Shown here: positions 32,327 to 43,571 of the stretch, piece after piece
How the letters are laid out: every line of letters begins with the position of its first letter
Numbering within the stretch: position 1 is the first letter of the stretch
Origin: Diploptera punctata
Taxonomy: Eukaryota; Arthropoda; Insecta; Blattodea; Blaberidae
Assembly: GCA_030220185.1 (NCBI GenBank)
Contig: JASPKZ010001243.1
Span: 1 to 64,000 of the forward strand
Direction of reading: 5' to 3'
DNA length: 64,000 nucleotides
Notes under the pieces: model-generated
The model's input: the letters and a program-made list of their open reading frames with translations, nothing else
Databases searched by the model: none
Told to the model about the DNA's origin: nothing
Program-made: the position numbers and the translations under genes

Positions 32327-33400
32327 TACACTTACTTACTTATACAGTCTTTCCACTTTACATCAGTTTTCCCTTGATTCCTGCTTTGCAGAGATTCCTA
32401 TCATCCCATTGACCATCTTCCATACCCCTCTTCATCATGGCATCATATATTCCCTCAGACCATGCTCTTCTATATCTCCCCCTCTTCCTTCTGCCTGGTA
32501 CCATCCAATCCAACACCTGTTTAGGCCACTGGTCTTCCGACATCCGTTGTACATGTCCATACCACTGTAAAGCTCTCTTTGTTATCCTATCGATAACAGT
32601 TTCTTGTGCATCCATTTCTTGTCTGATACACGTATTTCGAATATGTTGTAGCCTGGATATTCCCATACTTCTCCGTAATCCATCCATTTCTGTCGCCAAG
32701 ATTATTTTCTGCATCCTTTCATTTATTGTCCAGCTTTCTGATCCATATGTAAGTATACTTTCTATTATAATCCCTTTTTTTGTTTTTCTGGTCAAATTTC
32801 TATTCCATAAAATACCATTCAGGGATCTAATCGCCTTCTTTGTACAATTTACTCTGTTAATAATATATTTTTTACAAGTACCAGAATAATCTATTATAGA
32901 TCCAAAATATTTAATTTCTTCAACACATTTAATTTTCATATTATTTATTTATATGTCTTCTAAATTTCCTTCGATTACCATTTATTCTGTTTTAATATAA
33001 TTTATCTTCAGTTCTCCTACCTCAAATGCATCGACCAACTTTCTGATCATATATTCTATATCTTCTTTACCTTGTCCTATTATAATCTGGTCATCAGCGA
33101 ATAACAAATTGTGCAGTAAATGGCCATTAATGTTGATTCCCATTCCCCTACATGACTTATTCCATTTCATTAATACATCTTCTAAATATATCTTGAACAA
33201 TGTTGGTTACATCCCGCATCCTTGTCTTAATCCTTTTGTAATATCAAATTCTGAGGATACTCTATTTCCAACCTTAATACTTGATTTACAATCATATATT
33301 CTTTTTATAAAATGTACAAGAGATTGAGATATTCCAAACTTCTCCATGACCACCCAGAGTTTGTTGATGGATACAGAGTAATATGCCTTTTCCAGGTCTC
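32327..33400 (-). pseudogene. RTE-like family 4, palm C to tail
   Basis: Two minus-strand frames. 32982-33200 encodes MFKIYLEDVLMKWN, GMGININGHLLHNLLFADDQIIIGQ (catalytic FADD) and INYIKTE. 32358-32939 encodes VEEIKYFGSIIDYSG, IRSLNGILWNR, ILTYGSESWTI, LRRSMGISR, LQWYGHVQRM and LDWMVPGRRKRGRYRRAW. Upstream a GLRQGCGM motif B lies near 33220. The plus-strand TACTTACTTA at 32329-32340 marks the 3' tail. It pairs with the 38005-39890 copy at high identity. Confidence 0.82.
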
Positions 33401-34085
33401 AAAAGTCTCACACGATTTTAATTGTTTTTTTATTAAATGCATAATTGAAGTTTGGACATTCGTCTTTTGTACAATTACAAATGTATTATAGGCCTAATGT
33501 GTTTTAGGCCCATGTTCAGCAGTATTGGAATTAGAGAAAAATATTTAGAAAAAGGAAAAATGCATTTAAAATAACAGTTTGTTGTCATGTATCCCTACAC
33601 TGTTATTGAATTAATATAACTTATCACATGAGGAATTTGTTACAAAGTAAATTTATTATTTCCCATTTATAGAGTTAGAGACGTAATATAACCTAGGAAA
33701 ATCCAATAAAACAGAACAGAGAAGATAGTAAATTGAAGTAAACTCAAGTCTTTATAAAATAAAGGGCCGTTAAGTAGTTTCCACAGGAGATGCAAGAATT
33801 TGTGAAGCTGTTAGCGGAGAAAATGTTAGGATTTATGAGGGTAGTTAATTTATGAAGCAGTTTGTACAGGATATGTTGGGTGTATGGTTTCAAACACTGT
33901 GTGGTTCTTCTTTTGAGCAACTATATACTGTGCGTCTCTTTAAACAAGATCCTCTGAGTCAGAGGACACCATCCTACTATTCTTCATCCTTTCCAAGTAT
34001 AGCGGAACCATAAAATACAATCTGTCTTATACGAATTTATCCAATAGAATCGACACGATAGAAGTTTATATGCCAGATCAAAATA
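33401..34085. other. Unannotated AT-rich stretch
   Basis: No gene or repeat recognised. Confidence 0.35.
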
Positions 34086-34087
34086 AT

Positions 34088-34182
34088 GTCGGTCAAAATG
34101 GCGTGGTTGATGAAGTCCCTACCTCTCACTTCAGCGGCCCAGGTTCGATTTTCAGCGGAGAGTGGATTTTTTAATTCTCCGT

Positions 34183-34236
<54 letters not shown>
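34088..34236 (+). mobile_element. tRNA-like head with (TA)n tail, SINE candidate
   Basis: The A-box-like TGGCGTGGTTGATGA (34099-34113) and B-box-like GGTTCGATTTTC (34143-34154) precede a long TA run (about 34185-34236). This could be a short tRNA-derived repeat. No second copy or TSD was seen. Confidence 0.4.
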
Positions 34237-34239
<3 letters not shown>

Positions 34240-35407
34240 GTTTAATTTTTAGCATAATCAATAACAAATATAAAGACTGATTTAACTATTTCAAAGCTCA
34301 AAATATGAAACTACCAGGATGATATTCCTGGGAACAACAGTTAACCGCATTCAGAGTAATCTAACATCAATAAATAGCTGAAGAATCGAAATTAAGAAAG
34401 GTGTTAAATTAAAGTATGAAAACACGATTATTCAAATACAGCCTAAATGTACATAAATAATGAGAAATAATAAGCCTCTATATATATTACATTACAATTA
34501 AACAATAAGCTAGTATTAAAATGATTTAACCTTTTGTAGCAGATATAATAATTGCACTTTGTTTATTTGCTTGTTTATTGAATGAGTGTTGTTCTTATCC
34601 AAAATCTAGGGCTCCTCATTTTTTACCAATTTTCTAGGTTTGACATTAACTCGTAGAATGGCAATATATCGCAATTTGAATTTAGGGACTTTTCCAGCAA
34701 CACAGATGCCTCTAATATTCCAAAGAGTTAAAATATCCTATAGTATGTATTTCGTCATACGGTTCCCGCACATTAGACATATAAATGCACATATCGTAAT
34801 ACGTATTCAAGTTTAATCCTATCAAATGTAGATCAAGAAGTAAAACAAAGTTAAATTTTATCAGAGCACAAGTTATAAGAATTGATTTCTCCTTTGTTTT
34901 CTAGATGTTTTAATGTAACAGATAATATGCAAATAAAATACCAAAAAAAACGTGTACTTATTTTATTATTTGTACTCATGAATTTAAGGGGTTTCACTGA
35001 TTTCGCTCTGTATAATGAATTGTGAAATGTCGATAATCGATGTAGTGTATTGTGTCATTCGTAATCAATTATTAACCCAATTGTACTTTAATAACTAAGG
35101 AATACCATGAAAAGTCACAACTAGGTCATACCGTCTCGATGTAATCAAAATAGTAACCATTAATAACACTTACTAAAACTGAAAGAATAAAATTGCTGAA
35201 ATTAATTTGTCAAAACCAATTGCAAAATAAATTAGTGTGTATGGTGTTTGTGTTCCAATATCATCTGCTATACTTTTCGTGTTTCGATTTCCGCAATGGG
35301 AGAATGACAGCGTTAATATTTACTTTCAATTGTATCATTTCGGCATACTACTTTAATCAACTTTTATAAGATTCATGATGTGTTCCGTTGAGGTTTATTC
35401 AAAATTA
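34237..35407. other. Unannotated AT-rich stretch
   Basis: No gene or repeat recognised. Confidence 0.35.
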
Positions 35408-35850
35408 ATATAAAATTATGGAATATTCACCTCAAAAGGACTGCAACAAATGTTATATAGGAAGGACAAACAGGAGTTTTAACATCAGATTCAAAGAACA
35501 TTTCCGAGACTTCATTCACGCAGAAGGGAAATCAAGCTATGCAAAACACGTTATACATGAAGGACATCGCATGTTAAATATTGAAAACACCCTAACAGTA
35601 ATGCACAGAGAAAATAATCCAGCGATAATAAACGTACTCGAAGAGATGGAAATCATGAAAGCAGCTCACAACGACAGCCTGATAAAACGAAAACGAACCC
35701 AATACATGCAACCCCCTCTACCAGATCATCAGTGAAACACCAGTTTTGAATCCTGCCGATGATGGGACAAGTCCCGAAAGCGCTACAGTTAAATGATTAA
35801 TTAAGTTGAGGAGACGGACCTTTCAGGTGAATATTCCATAATTTTATAAA
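35408..35850 (+). pseudogene. Penelope-like element fragment: GIY-YIG endonuclease end
   Basis: The frame 35418-35735 encodes a partial GIY-YIG nuclease: CNKCYIGRTNRSFNIRFKEHFRDF (second half of the catalytic core with the conserved Arg region), then SSYAKHVIHEGH and NIENTLTV, typical of the C-terminus of Penelope-like retroelement polyproteins. The GIY half is missing, so it is truncated at the 5' side. About 25 bp at 35410-35434 (TAAAATTATGGAATATTCACC) recurs inverted at about 35825-35848, bracketing the fragment. Known role of the domain: nicking DNA for target-primed integration. Confidence 0.78.
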
Positions 35851-35869
35851 ATCGCAAGAACGTGTGGAG

Positions 35870-36770
35870 AAAAAATAAGGAGGAGGTACTTAGATGTAAA
35901 CCAACAAGATACCTTCGCCGAATGTATAGGAAAACGCTCACTGTTTTACAAAGAGACCTAAAACACGTCTGGGGAAAAGAATCGTATATACTCAACCTAG
36001 GATTTAAGGAGAGATCAGGGCTTGCTTGGTTTGGTTAGGCTAGGGGCATGGAAATTTCTAAAAATAAGCGACGATCACGATATGCGAATATGTCCAATGT
36101 GCGGGAACTTTGAAGATGAGATACATATATTAGGAAAATGTAATGATTTAGAATATTGGAGACGTCAGTTATTACCGGAAAGAATTCTAAATTCAAATCG
36201 GGAAAGATTGGCATGCTACGAGTTATTGGTAAATCCAGAAAATTGGATAAACCTCGGTAAATTTCTGGACAAAACGCGAAAAAATAAGGACAACACTCAT
36301 TCATGAATAAATATATGTTATCAAAATGCAGTACCATTAATTATTAACAATTATACATAAATTAATTAGTGTATAATGCTGTTGTGTTATTATTTAATTG
36401 GAATATTAATGTTTTCTTTATGTAATTGTAATGTTAATGTTTTTAGTGTATAATGATATTGTGTTATTACTTAATTGTAATATTATTGTGTTTTCTTTAT
36501 GTAATTGTAATGTTAATGTTTTTAGTGTATAATGCTATTGTGTTATTATTTAATGGTAATATTTTTATTGTGTTTTCTTTATGTAATTGTAATATTATTG
36601 CTGTTTTTGTTTATTTTTTTTTACACTAGTACCAATTATTACTTTATTGTAACGGACTGTCAACAGCACGTACGGCTTACTGCCCGTGTCGACCCATATT
36701 TGTAAATAATATTGTAAATATCTTACTTTTTGTCTAATAAAGTCCTACTACTACTACTAATTTTATATTA
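35870..36770 (+). pseudogene. Non-LTR 3' end (family D): Cys-rich tail plus repeat-bearing UTR
   Basis: The frame 36022-36306 encodes GLVRLGAWKFLKIS followed by CPMCGNFEDEIHILGKC, a Cys2-His-Cys-type motif found at the C-terminus of some non-LTR polyproteins. Upstream in other frames is an IRRRYLDVNQQD block. The 3' UTR contains about three tandem units of roughly 80 bp (36365-36600; core TGTAATTGTAATGTTAATG and GTGTATAATG...TATTGTGTTATTA). It then has the family-D end CCCGTGTCGACCC...CTAATAAAGTCC and a (TAC)n tail at 36755-36768. AATAAAG there is poly(A)-signal-like. Confidence 0.68.
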
Positions 36771-37384
36771 ATACTACTTTAAGTAGATTATGTGCTCTTT
36801 TTACATAGAGAAGGGTAAAGGTGTATGTATGATTTATGTTTATGTGTAGTAAATGGGTGATACATATAAAGATGAAGGTAAAATAGAGAAGAAAATGAAA
36901 CCGGTGTAAGCAAGTAGGATAGGCGTACTCGTGCCATGATTAATTGTCTCATCCGATGGATGAATCGCTATCAGGAGTGTCATATAAATTCTCATGTATG
37001 CAGTGCGGACGGAAGGGTTTCGTATTAAATCCAGGAATCTGCTCCACTTTGGCTATCAAGGATTGTGGACAAGTAACTTTCCAAGCCCCGAGATATTAAA
37101 TTTTACAATTACGATATCCAAACCCTCCGAGTATCGAATCGAGCCTGCTAATCAGGACACAACTCAGCGCGGAAGATTGAAATTAACTCTTTTATAAAAA
37201 ATTACAAAAAAAAAATACTTTAGATAAATATAAAACTGAGCCTTCAGAACACTTTTCGAATCCCTTAAAAACAGGAGATTCTTGGGGCCCCAAGGGTTAT
37301 CTGACCATGAACAGAATTCAACATTTCATAGTTGTAGACTAACCACACAAACGAAATTTAAAAAAATCGATTTAATAGAAAATC
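36771..37384. other. Unannotated stretch
   Basis: An open frame at 36994-37197 gives no recognisable domain. The minus strand near 37100-37170 has a weak B-box-like GGCTCGATTCGATAC. I cannot assign either. Confidence 0.3.
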
Positions 37385-37512
37385 CATATATATCCATAGT
37401 AATTCTGCCAAAAGGCAGGTCTTTCACTGCAATCATAGCATTTTCATGCTAAGCTTTGAAGCTTTACTAGGAAATTATAAGTGTGGTAGCTTCCAATTGC
37501 TACAGAAAAAAA
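37385..37512 (-). mobile_element. SINE family B, 3' end only
   Basis: Plus strand shows AGTAATTCTGCCAAAAGGCAGG, CACTGCAATCATAGCATTTTCATGC and TTTACTAGG. The rest of the SINE is missing. Confidence 0.75.
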
Positions 37513-37553
37513 TGCATATCAAAAATATTTAAGGTCTAAGAAAGATGAAGATT

Positions 37554-37999
37554 ATCATAAGTAATGCCACGAGTGATTTCCAAATTATCGATAAATTCAC
37601 GACTCACGAAGTGAGGAGTGAAATTTATCTAGAGAATTTGGAAATCAAGAGTGGCATTTGTTAGGACTATTTAACGAATAAAATTAAGCTGTTTACTCAC
37701 AAATCATTATTTAACTATAGTTATTTTAAAATATTTATATATTTAATGTAAATGGCGATGTTTGAAAACAAATGAGAAACGATAGGTACGCTTCTACTGC
37801 TTCTTTTGTTTATCACTGCAACCAAATCATACTATTTATTGCCAAAGGAACGCAATATTGTAAGGAGGAGCTTTCTTTAATATGGTAATTATAACACTGA
37901 TAAATATTTGGTGAAACACGACTCTGATTGGTTGAAAAACAGAAATCATTGAAACGTGATTGGTCATTGACTCCCATTTGGGGCATGAGTTAAATAGTC
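37554..37999 (-). mobile_element. Foldback-ended repeat family, internally deleted copy
   Basis: Minus-strand copy. The terminal hairpin lies at 37563-37658, the displaced inverse GACTATTTAAC at 37665-37675 and the far terminus GTTAAATAGTC at 37989-37999, next to CCCATTTGGGGCATGAG. The middle third of the longer copies (the TTGTAGCAATTGATTA region) is absent. The retroelement at 38005 starts almost at its terminus. Confidence 0.72.
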
Positions 38000-38004
38000 A
38001 AAGT

Positions 38005-39890
38005 TATAACATACTTAAAAGAAAGGTTAAAGCAGAAGTCAGGAAACATAAAAAAAATGTTCAATAGGGTATGTGGAGAAATCGAGCATACAGTAGGCTA
38101 TTCGAAGTCAGCCCAAGCATGGAGGACAATTACGAACATGCGAAATGATAATATGACAAAGAGTTTTAATTTAGTACCAATGAAAACTTTTCAGGAATAT
38201 TTTAAAATGCTTTAAACAGAAACTAGGAGAGAATTTATAGACTATGCTACACTGGATAATGGAAAGGGTGACTTAATAGAACCTATAACAGAAGAGGAGG
38301 TCAGAAACGCAATTCATGTTAATAAGATTACTGTATTTACTATAATTCAGAATATAATTTGGTTGTTGAGAACAAAAAAAAATGGAAAAGCGGCAGGTCC
38401 AGGAGGAATAACCATGGAACCAATTAAATATGGTGGTTCAGGAATTATAAGAATTTTAACTAGACTTTTTAACCAAGTGATAGAAGGAGATCCTATTCCA
38501 GATGAGTGGAAGTTATCGTATATTAGTGCAATATACAAAAATAAAGGGAATAAAAGAGATCCATCAAACTATAGAGGCATCAGTGTTATGGCAGCAATTA
38601 GTAGAACGTTAAGTACAAGTATTAAAATCAGATTGGAGGAACTAATACAAAATAGAATACCAGAAGAACAAATAGGTTTCACAACAGGTAAATCGTGCCT
38701 TGTTAATATATTTGTGATCAGGCAGATTACGAAAAAGATGTTGGCTAAAGGAAAAGAAGTTCATATGGCATTTATAGATCTGGAAAAGGCATATGACTCT
38801 GTACCCATCAACAAGCTTTTGCTGGCAATGGAGAAGTTTGCAATATCTAAATCTCTCATACATTTTATAAAAAGAATGTATGATTGTAAAGCAAGTATTA
38901 AGGTTGGAAATATAATATACTCAGAATTTGATATAACAAAAGGATTAAGACAAGGATGCGGAATGTCACCAACATTGTTCAAGATATATTTAGAATATGT
39001 ATTAATGAAATGGAATAAGCCATGTAGGGGAATGGGAATCGACATTAATGGCCATTTACTGCACAATTTATTATTCGCTGAGGACCAGATTATAATAGGA
39101 CAAGATAAAGAAGATATAAAATATATGATCAGAAAGTTGGTCGATGCATTTGAGGTAGGTGGACTGAAGATAAATTATATTAAAACAGAATATATGGTAA
39201 TCGGAGGAAATTCAGAAGACCTACAAATAAATAAGATGATAATTAAACGTGTTGAAGAATTTAAATATCTTGGATCTAATAAGATAAATCTGGTACTTGT
39301 GAAAAAGATATTATTAACAGAGTAAATTGTGCAAGGAAGGCGATTAGATCCCTGAATTGTCTTTTATGGAATATAAATTTGGCCAGAAAAAACAAAAAAA
39401 GGGATTATACAGACAATAATAGAAAGTATACTTACATTTATGGATCAGAAAGCTGGACAATAAATGAAAGGATGCAGAAAAGAATTTTGGCGACAGAAAT
39501 GGATGGATTACGGAGAAGTATGAGAATATCCAGTCTACAACATATTCGAAATACATATATCAGACAAGAAATGGATGCACAAGAAACTGTTATTCATAGG
39601 ATAACAAAGAGAGCTCTTCAATGGTATGGACATGTACAACGGATGCCGGAAGACCTGTTTAAGGTGTTGGATTGGATGGTACCAGGCAGAAGGAGAAGGG
39701 GAAGGAGTAGAAGAGCATGGTATGAGGGAATATATGATGCCATGATGAAGAGGGGTATGGAAGATGGACAATGGGAAGATAGGAATCTCTGGAAAGCAGG
39801 AATCAAAGGCAAACTGCTGTAAACTGGAAAGCCTGTATTAAGTATTAAGTAAGGATATATAAATATGTATGTGTGTGTTTCTATCTGTTA
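38005..39890 (+). pseudogene. RTE-like family 4 reverse transcriptase, best coding copy of the window
   Basis: Frame 38363-39325 covers most of the reverse transcriptase: KAAGPGGITMEPIKYGG, NYRGISVM, EQIGFTTGKSC, FIDLEKAYDSVP (motif A, catalytic Asp present) and KGLRQGCGMSPTLFKIYLE (motif B). Motif C reads LLFAEDQII, so the first Asp of F-A-D-D is Glu (GAG at 39080-39082). The frame breaks at about 39300; 39379-39822 then encodes YGSESWTI, LRRSM, QWYGHVQRM, LDWMVPGRRRRGR. Upstream scraps (38040-38340) carry the region before the polymerase, with a stop near 38211. It ends near TATTAAGTATTAAGTAAGG. 5' truncated, no endonuclease. Confidence 0.85.
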
Positions 39891-40295
39891 ACATTCTAGC
39901 AGCCGGAATTTTTTTTTCGGAACTGCTATCAGTATGTAGCAAGCGTAATGAATTAGGATATCATAAGATCGAGTTCATTAACCAGCGAAGTCGAACCATT
40001 AAGAATCGGGGTGACATCAAATTTGAAATTTAAAATTCGCTCTAGCGCATAGCTGTCACATTTAGATTTTTCCTAAAACTTCTGTATCTGCCACTAAAAT
40101 AAAACAAGGAAAGCGTTCTTTAAAAAATCTGCGAAATCTGACCATCATCAGTGTGAGTTTACTTCAAACCAATAAATTAAAAACCACTATAAACGGTCGC
40201 CGTGTTGGTTTTCTCTTAATATAATAGGATACAAACTTTTAATTAAATATAGAAGACAAACTTCAGGCACAGAAAGATGTGTAAAAATTAAAAAT

Positions 40296-40325
40296 CCATA
40301 TATAAATAAATAAATAAATAAATAA

Positions 40326-40362
<37 letters not shown>
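40296..40362. repeat. (AAAT)n and (TA)n microsatellites
   Basis: AAAT units at about 40302-40325 followed by a TA run (about 40328-40362), immediately upstream of a non-LTR tail. Confidence 0.85.
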
Positions 40363-40364
<2 letters not shown>

Positions 40365-40365
<1 letters not shown>

Positions 40366-40635
40366 TGATAGAATAAGAAATGAGGATATAAGAGAAGAAT
40401 TGAAAGTAAAGCCTTTATTGGATAAAGTCACGAATTACAGACAAAAATGGATTGATCACATGGATGGAATGAGTAAGGAGAGATATCCATTGTTAGCAAG
40501 AAATTATCAAGCAAGAGGAAGTCGTGATGTTGGAAGACCTAGAAGACGTTTGGGCTGATGCATTATGAAGTCGGAACGGGCAATTGCCAAATCGCTGGAG
40601 TGATGATGATGATGATGATGATGATATATATATAT
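40365..40635 (+). pseudogene. RTE-like family 2 tail with (GAT)n
   Basis: Plus strand encodes DRIRNEDIREELKVKPLLDKV, NYRQKWIDHMDGM, KERYPLLARNYQARG and DVGRPRRR, then a frameshift and the end CIMKSERAIAKSLE, followed by GATGATGAT at 40602-40624. It is nearly identical in order to the minus-strand remnant at 63590-63870. That is the C-terminal tail of a non-LTR polyprotein with its 3' microsatellite. Confidence 0.72.
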
Positions 40636-40644
40636 ACATACATA

Positions 40645-41175
40645 TATCATACTTCAAATACTTAGGCTGCGAAATATAGCTAAAGAATGATAATCAAGGC
40701 TGCGAAATATCGTAAAGATTATTCAATAAGACCAAAATAATTAGATAATAAATCATTATTCGTGTGCAACTATTAGGTGAAGAGCAGGATAAAACGAGAA
40801 AGGATTCAAAATTAAAATTCAATAAAACAAAGGCAATGCGTTGTTTAATGTATGTTATCGATACGTAGCATGAAACGCAATTTACAAAAAAAAAGGCGAA
40901 ATTCAGGAAACGGGAGAAGAATGAAGAGAAGAATTAAATTGTTCAAGGGGCTCTATGACGGAGCATGAGAATAGCAAACACAAGTGGTCCCAATACCATC
41001 AAAGAACGAGGTACCATAAATAAATTCCCAAAATCATACTGGACTACCAACCCAGATGTACAAGAGAAATAGGAAGACCAAGGACAAAATGGAGAGAGAA
41101 AGTTGAGGAAGGAACAGGCTAATAAGTTCAATACTGAAATATGATGATAATGAATTGAGAGGTCTAGTGAGAGAG
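40645..41175 (+). pseudogene. Non-LTR polyprotein tail, degraded
   Basis: FKYLGCEI at about 40652-40676 (and a partial duplicate GCTGCGAAATAT at 40699) opens the connector region. Later blocks are ILDYQPRCTREIGRP (about 41038-41085) and RTKWRE followed by ISSILKYDDNELRG. Many frameshifts. It resembles the family-2 arrangement but is a different sublineage. Confidence 0.55.
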
Positions 41176-41897
41176 GGAACTGTGCCCCTTTGAGAAGAAA
41201 TGGATATAATCAGCGATATTTATATTAAAATTTATATTTTTCCTTTTGCATAGTTTACATAACAGTAAGTAAAACAAGAAAGAGGTTACCGCTTTATTGT
41301 AAAATAATTGCGTAATATAATCGCTTTATAAAACCCAATTTACTTTCATTTCTTCTCAAAGTGGCTCACTCACTATACCTCTCAATTATATATTCTTAAA
41401 GCAGCAAAATACACCATAAATTCAAACGATCTGTGGAATTAGTTTAGTTTATGCATTTCGTGACTGACGGGCTGTTGTCAAAATTTATCCTCACAAACAT
41501 AAAAAGGTCTATGAATAGAATTTTAATCTAGCTCGTGGTATTTTGATATAATAATAGAAGCAAGCAGAAGTGAACACTTAAAGAATTCTACTAGTGGAGT
41601 TTGCTGCAAATAGTGTGGTCACAAATATATTAAATGCACGGAACATTTAAACCTCAATGAAATGGAAACATTGCGGATGCGAGTGTAATTTTCAAATAGA
41701 AATATAACAGGAGTTAAAAATCGCCATTACCCGCTTCTAGTTCAAGACACCGTGAACATATTATTGGATGTGAGTATTGTGATATCATGTAGCAATACGG
41801 ACAAACGGTCGTTAGGACTTCACGTTAAAACACTGCCAGTTATATATGGAGTTCAAAAATGCAATGGATGTTAAATCAAGTTTTCAAACCAAATCAA
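41176..41897. other. AT-rich spacer upstream of the piggyBac-like remnant
   Basis: No feature recognised. Confidence 0.35.
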
Positions 41898-41901
41898 TTA
41901 A

Positions 41902-43024
41902 CCCATTGGAGACTTTTAACGAGTCTCCCTCGTGAGCAGGTAGAAAGTCCAAAGAGCCCCACAACGAGCTAGACTCGTTGTTGTGTTATAACCCCACACT
42001 TAAGAAGTTAGGTTTTTTTAGTGGTTTAAATTTTCGGTTCACCGTCAGTAAAATTTGTTGTTTGTTTATGTAAAGTAAATATGTATAGGCCTAGTGTAGT
42101 GTATAGTTTATTTTTGTTATTATTTACAGAATAGTAGACTATAGCTGTAGGCATTTATTACGGTAAAATATAAGTGAATATAAATTCAGTGTTTATTTGT
42201 TAAAATTCATAGTTGTAAATTTAATTTTTTTTTTGCGATATGTCCGTAAATAGGACACAACGTATTGCTATTGAGAAACACAGAGAAGTAGTGAATGAAA
42301 TGTTATGGGACACTGATTGTAGTGAATTATCATGGAACGAAGATTCGAACGATGAAATAATATACAGTGACAACGTAACCGTGCATGCTACTGATGGTAG
42401 AAATATTAGGTGAGTTTCGTCCAGTTTTTATCTATAGTATTTTATAATTTACAGGTCGATATATAACTAAGATAATTAAAGAATATAAGAAGAACTTTTC
42501 ATGATTTTATAATGTATAGGTCTATGCTTATTTATATTTCATATATTTATTTAATTATGTACAGTATTATGTTGCGTTAGTTATTTTTTTCGGTCTTGTT
42601 TGAACATATGATTTGTGTTTACTTTAGAGGCAATGTCCGAGAACTCTTACAAAAAGATGGTTTTTGAAATGTTTGTCAACTTTCACAGCCTTGAAAATAA
42701 CAAACATAACGGTTTACAATGCACAAAAGAGGGTAGCAGGTAGGCCACATTCCTTTGCTATTCGTAAATTACAAGATACTAAAAGAAATTCAGGGGTAAA
42801 CAAAATATCTGAAAACATAAGTCATAGAACACAGTATGTGTATTTTGTATTCTGATTTAAAGTCCAGCGCAGCCGGAGTAGCGGTGAGGAGATTTAAATG
42901 GGTTCCCAGTGAACATGCTAGGCGCTTTAAAACGTGTCTCCAATGGGTAAAAAAGCAACCGATCTGGGAATACGAATGCAACACAACTGCAGTTCCAATA
43001 CAATGTACTCCCAAACCTGTGTAG
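41902..43024 (+). pseudogene. piggyBac-like transposon remnant with internal deletion
   Basis: The left end reads TTAA (41898-41901) then CCCATTGGAGAC, matching the TTAA target and CCC start of piggyBac elements. The exact inverse GTCTCCAATGGG occurs at 42936-42947, followed by TAAA. Inside are an acidic N-terminal exon (42240-42409) and a C-terminal-like region. Near 42647-42700 there is YKKMVFEMFVNFH, then ITNITVYNAQ and RPHSFAIRKLQ. That pattern recalls the helical region after the catalytic domain (Y-K-K-x-F-F...N-A-Y-I-L-Y...F-R). A YEC...AVPIQC stretch to 43022 recalls the Cys-rich tail. The catalytic Asp domain is missing. Family call moderate. Confidence 0.5.
42240..42667 (+). pseudogene. 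Two-exon short reading frame within the piggyBac-like remnant
   Basis: ATG at 42240; exon 1 to 42409, then GTGAGT donor (42410-42415). A T-rich acceptor TTTACTTTAG ends at 42627. Splicing keeps one frame (AG|A at the junction), and it stops at TGA 42665-42667, about 69 codons: acidic, with WNEDSNDEIIYSDN in the middle. A splice-competent N-terminal transposase exon is the simplest reading. Whether it is transcribed cannot be seen. Confidence 0.4.
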
Positions 43025-43571
43025 TGGAAAATAATTACATTTTAAAGAATGTTTAGTATATTAAGATCCATATTTCATAAAATCAATCGATTTATTTACA
43101 AGATGGTTATGAACAATTTAGACTATATATGGGGCTAACTACTGGGATGGTCTAGAATAAATATGAATCCCATTCATGCAGCACCATCGGGTTCGTTTCC
43201 TGGCTAATTTAAAATTCCTGCTTGATGTTTTCCCGATAATTCTCGCTTTCAGTAAACGCCAGAAAATCCGGGCTACACAATTCTGAAAGAAACACTTGCC
43301 ATTTATTATTATCATAACAATGTTGTTTTTGAAGTTATGTTACATTATTTCATCTTCGTGTTTTATATATCACACGTCTACAAGATGGACTAGATCAGGG
43401 GCTGTTACTAGAAACAGGAGATTGTACAAGACTATTCGTGATTAGCGTGACACAATGTCTCAATCATAGCTTCAGCTTTTCTAACCTGATTTCTCTATTT
43501 CTCACATGAACATCCTAGACGAAAAGCAAATAATGCCCCAAAAGCAAATAATTAGGAAAATTGTTATGTTT
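43025..43571. other. Unannotated spacer
   Basis: A weak tRNA-like stretch (TGGGATGGTCTAGAA near 43142 and GGGTTCGTTTCCTGGC near 43189) could be an old SINE head. Nothing else recognised. Confidence 0.3.

Noticed and set aside
32437..32889. 150-codon plus-strand frame
   Set aside because: Antisense shadow of the family-4 polyprotein tail, which has clear motifs on the minus strand.
34037..34280. Frames with (IY)n runs
   Set aside because: Translations of the (TA)n microsatellite at 34185-34236.
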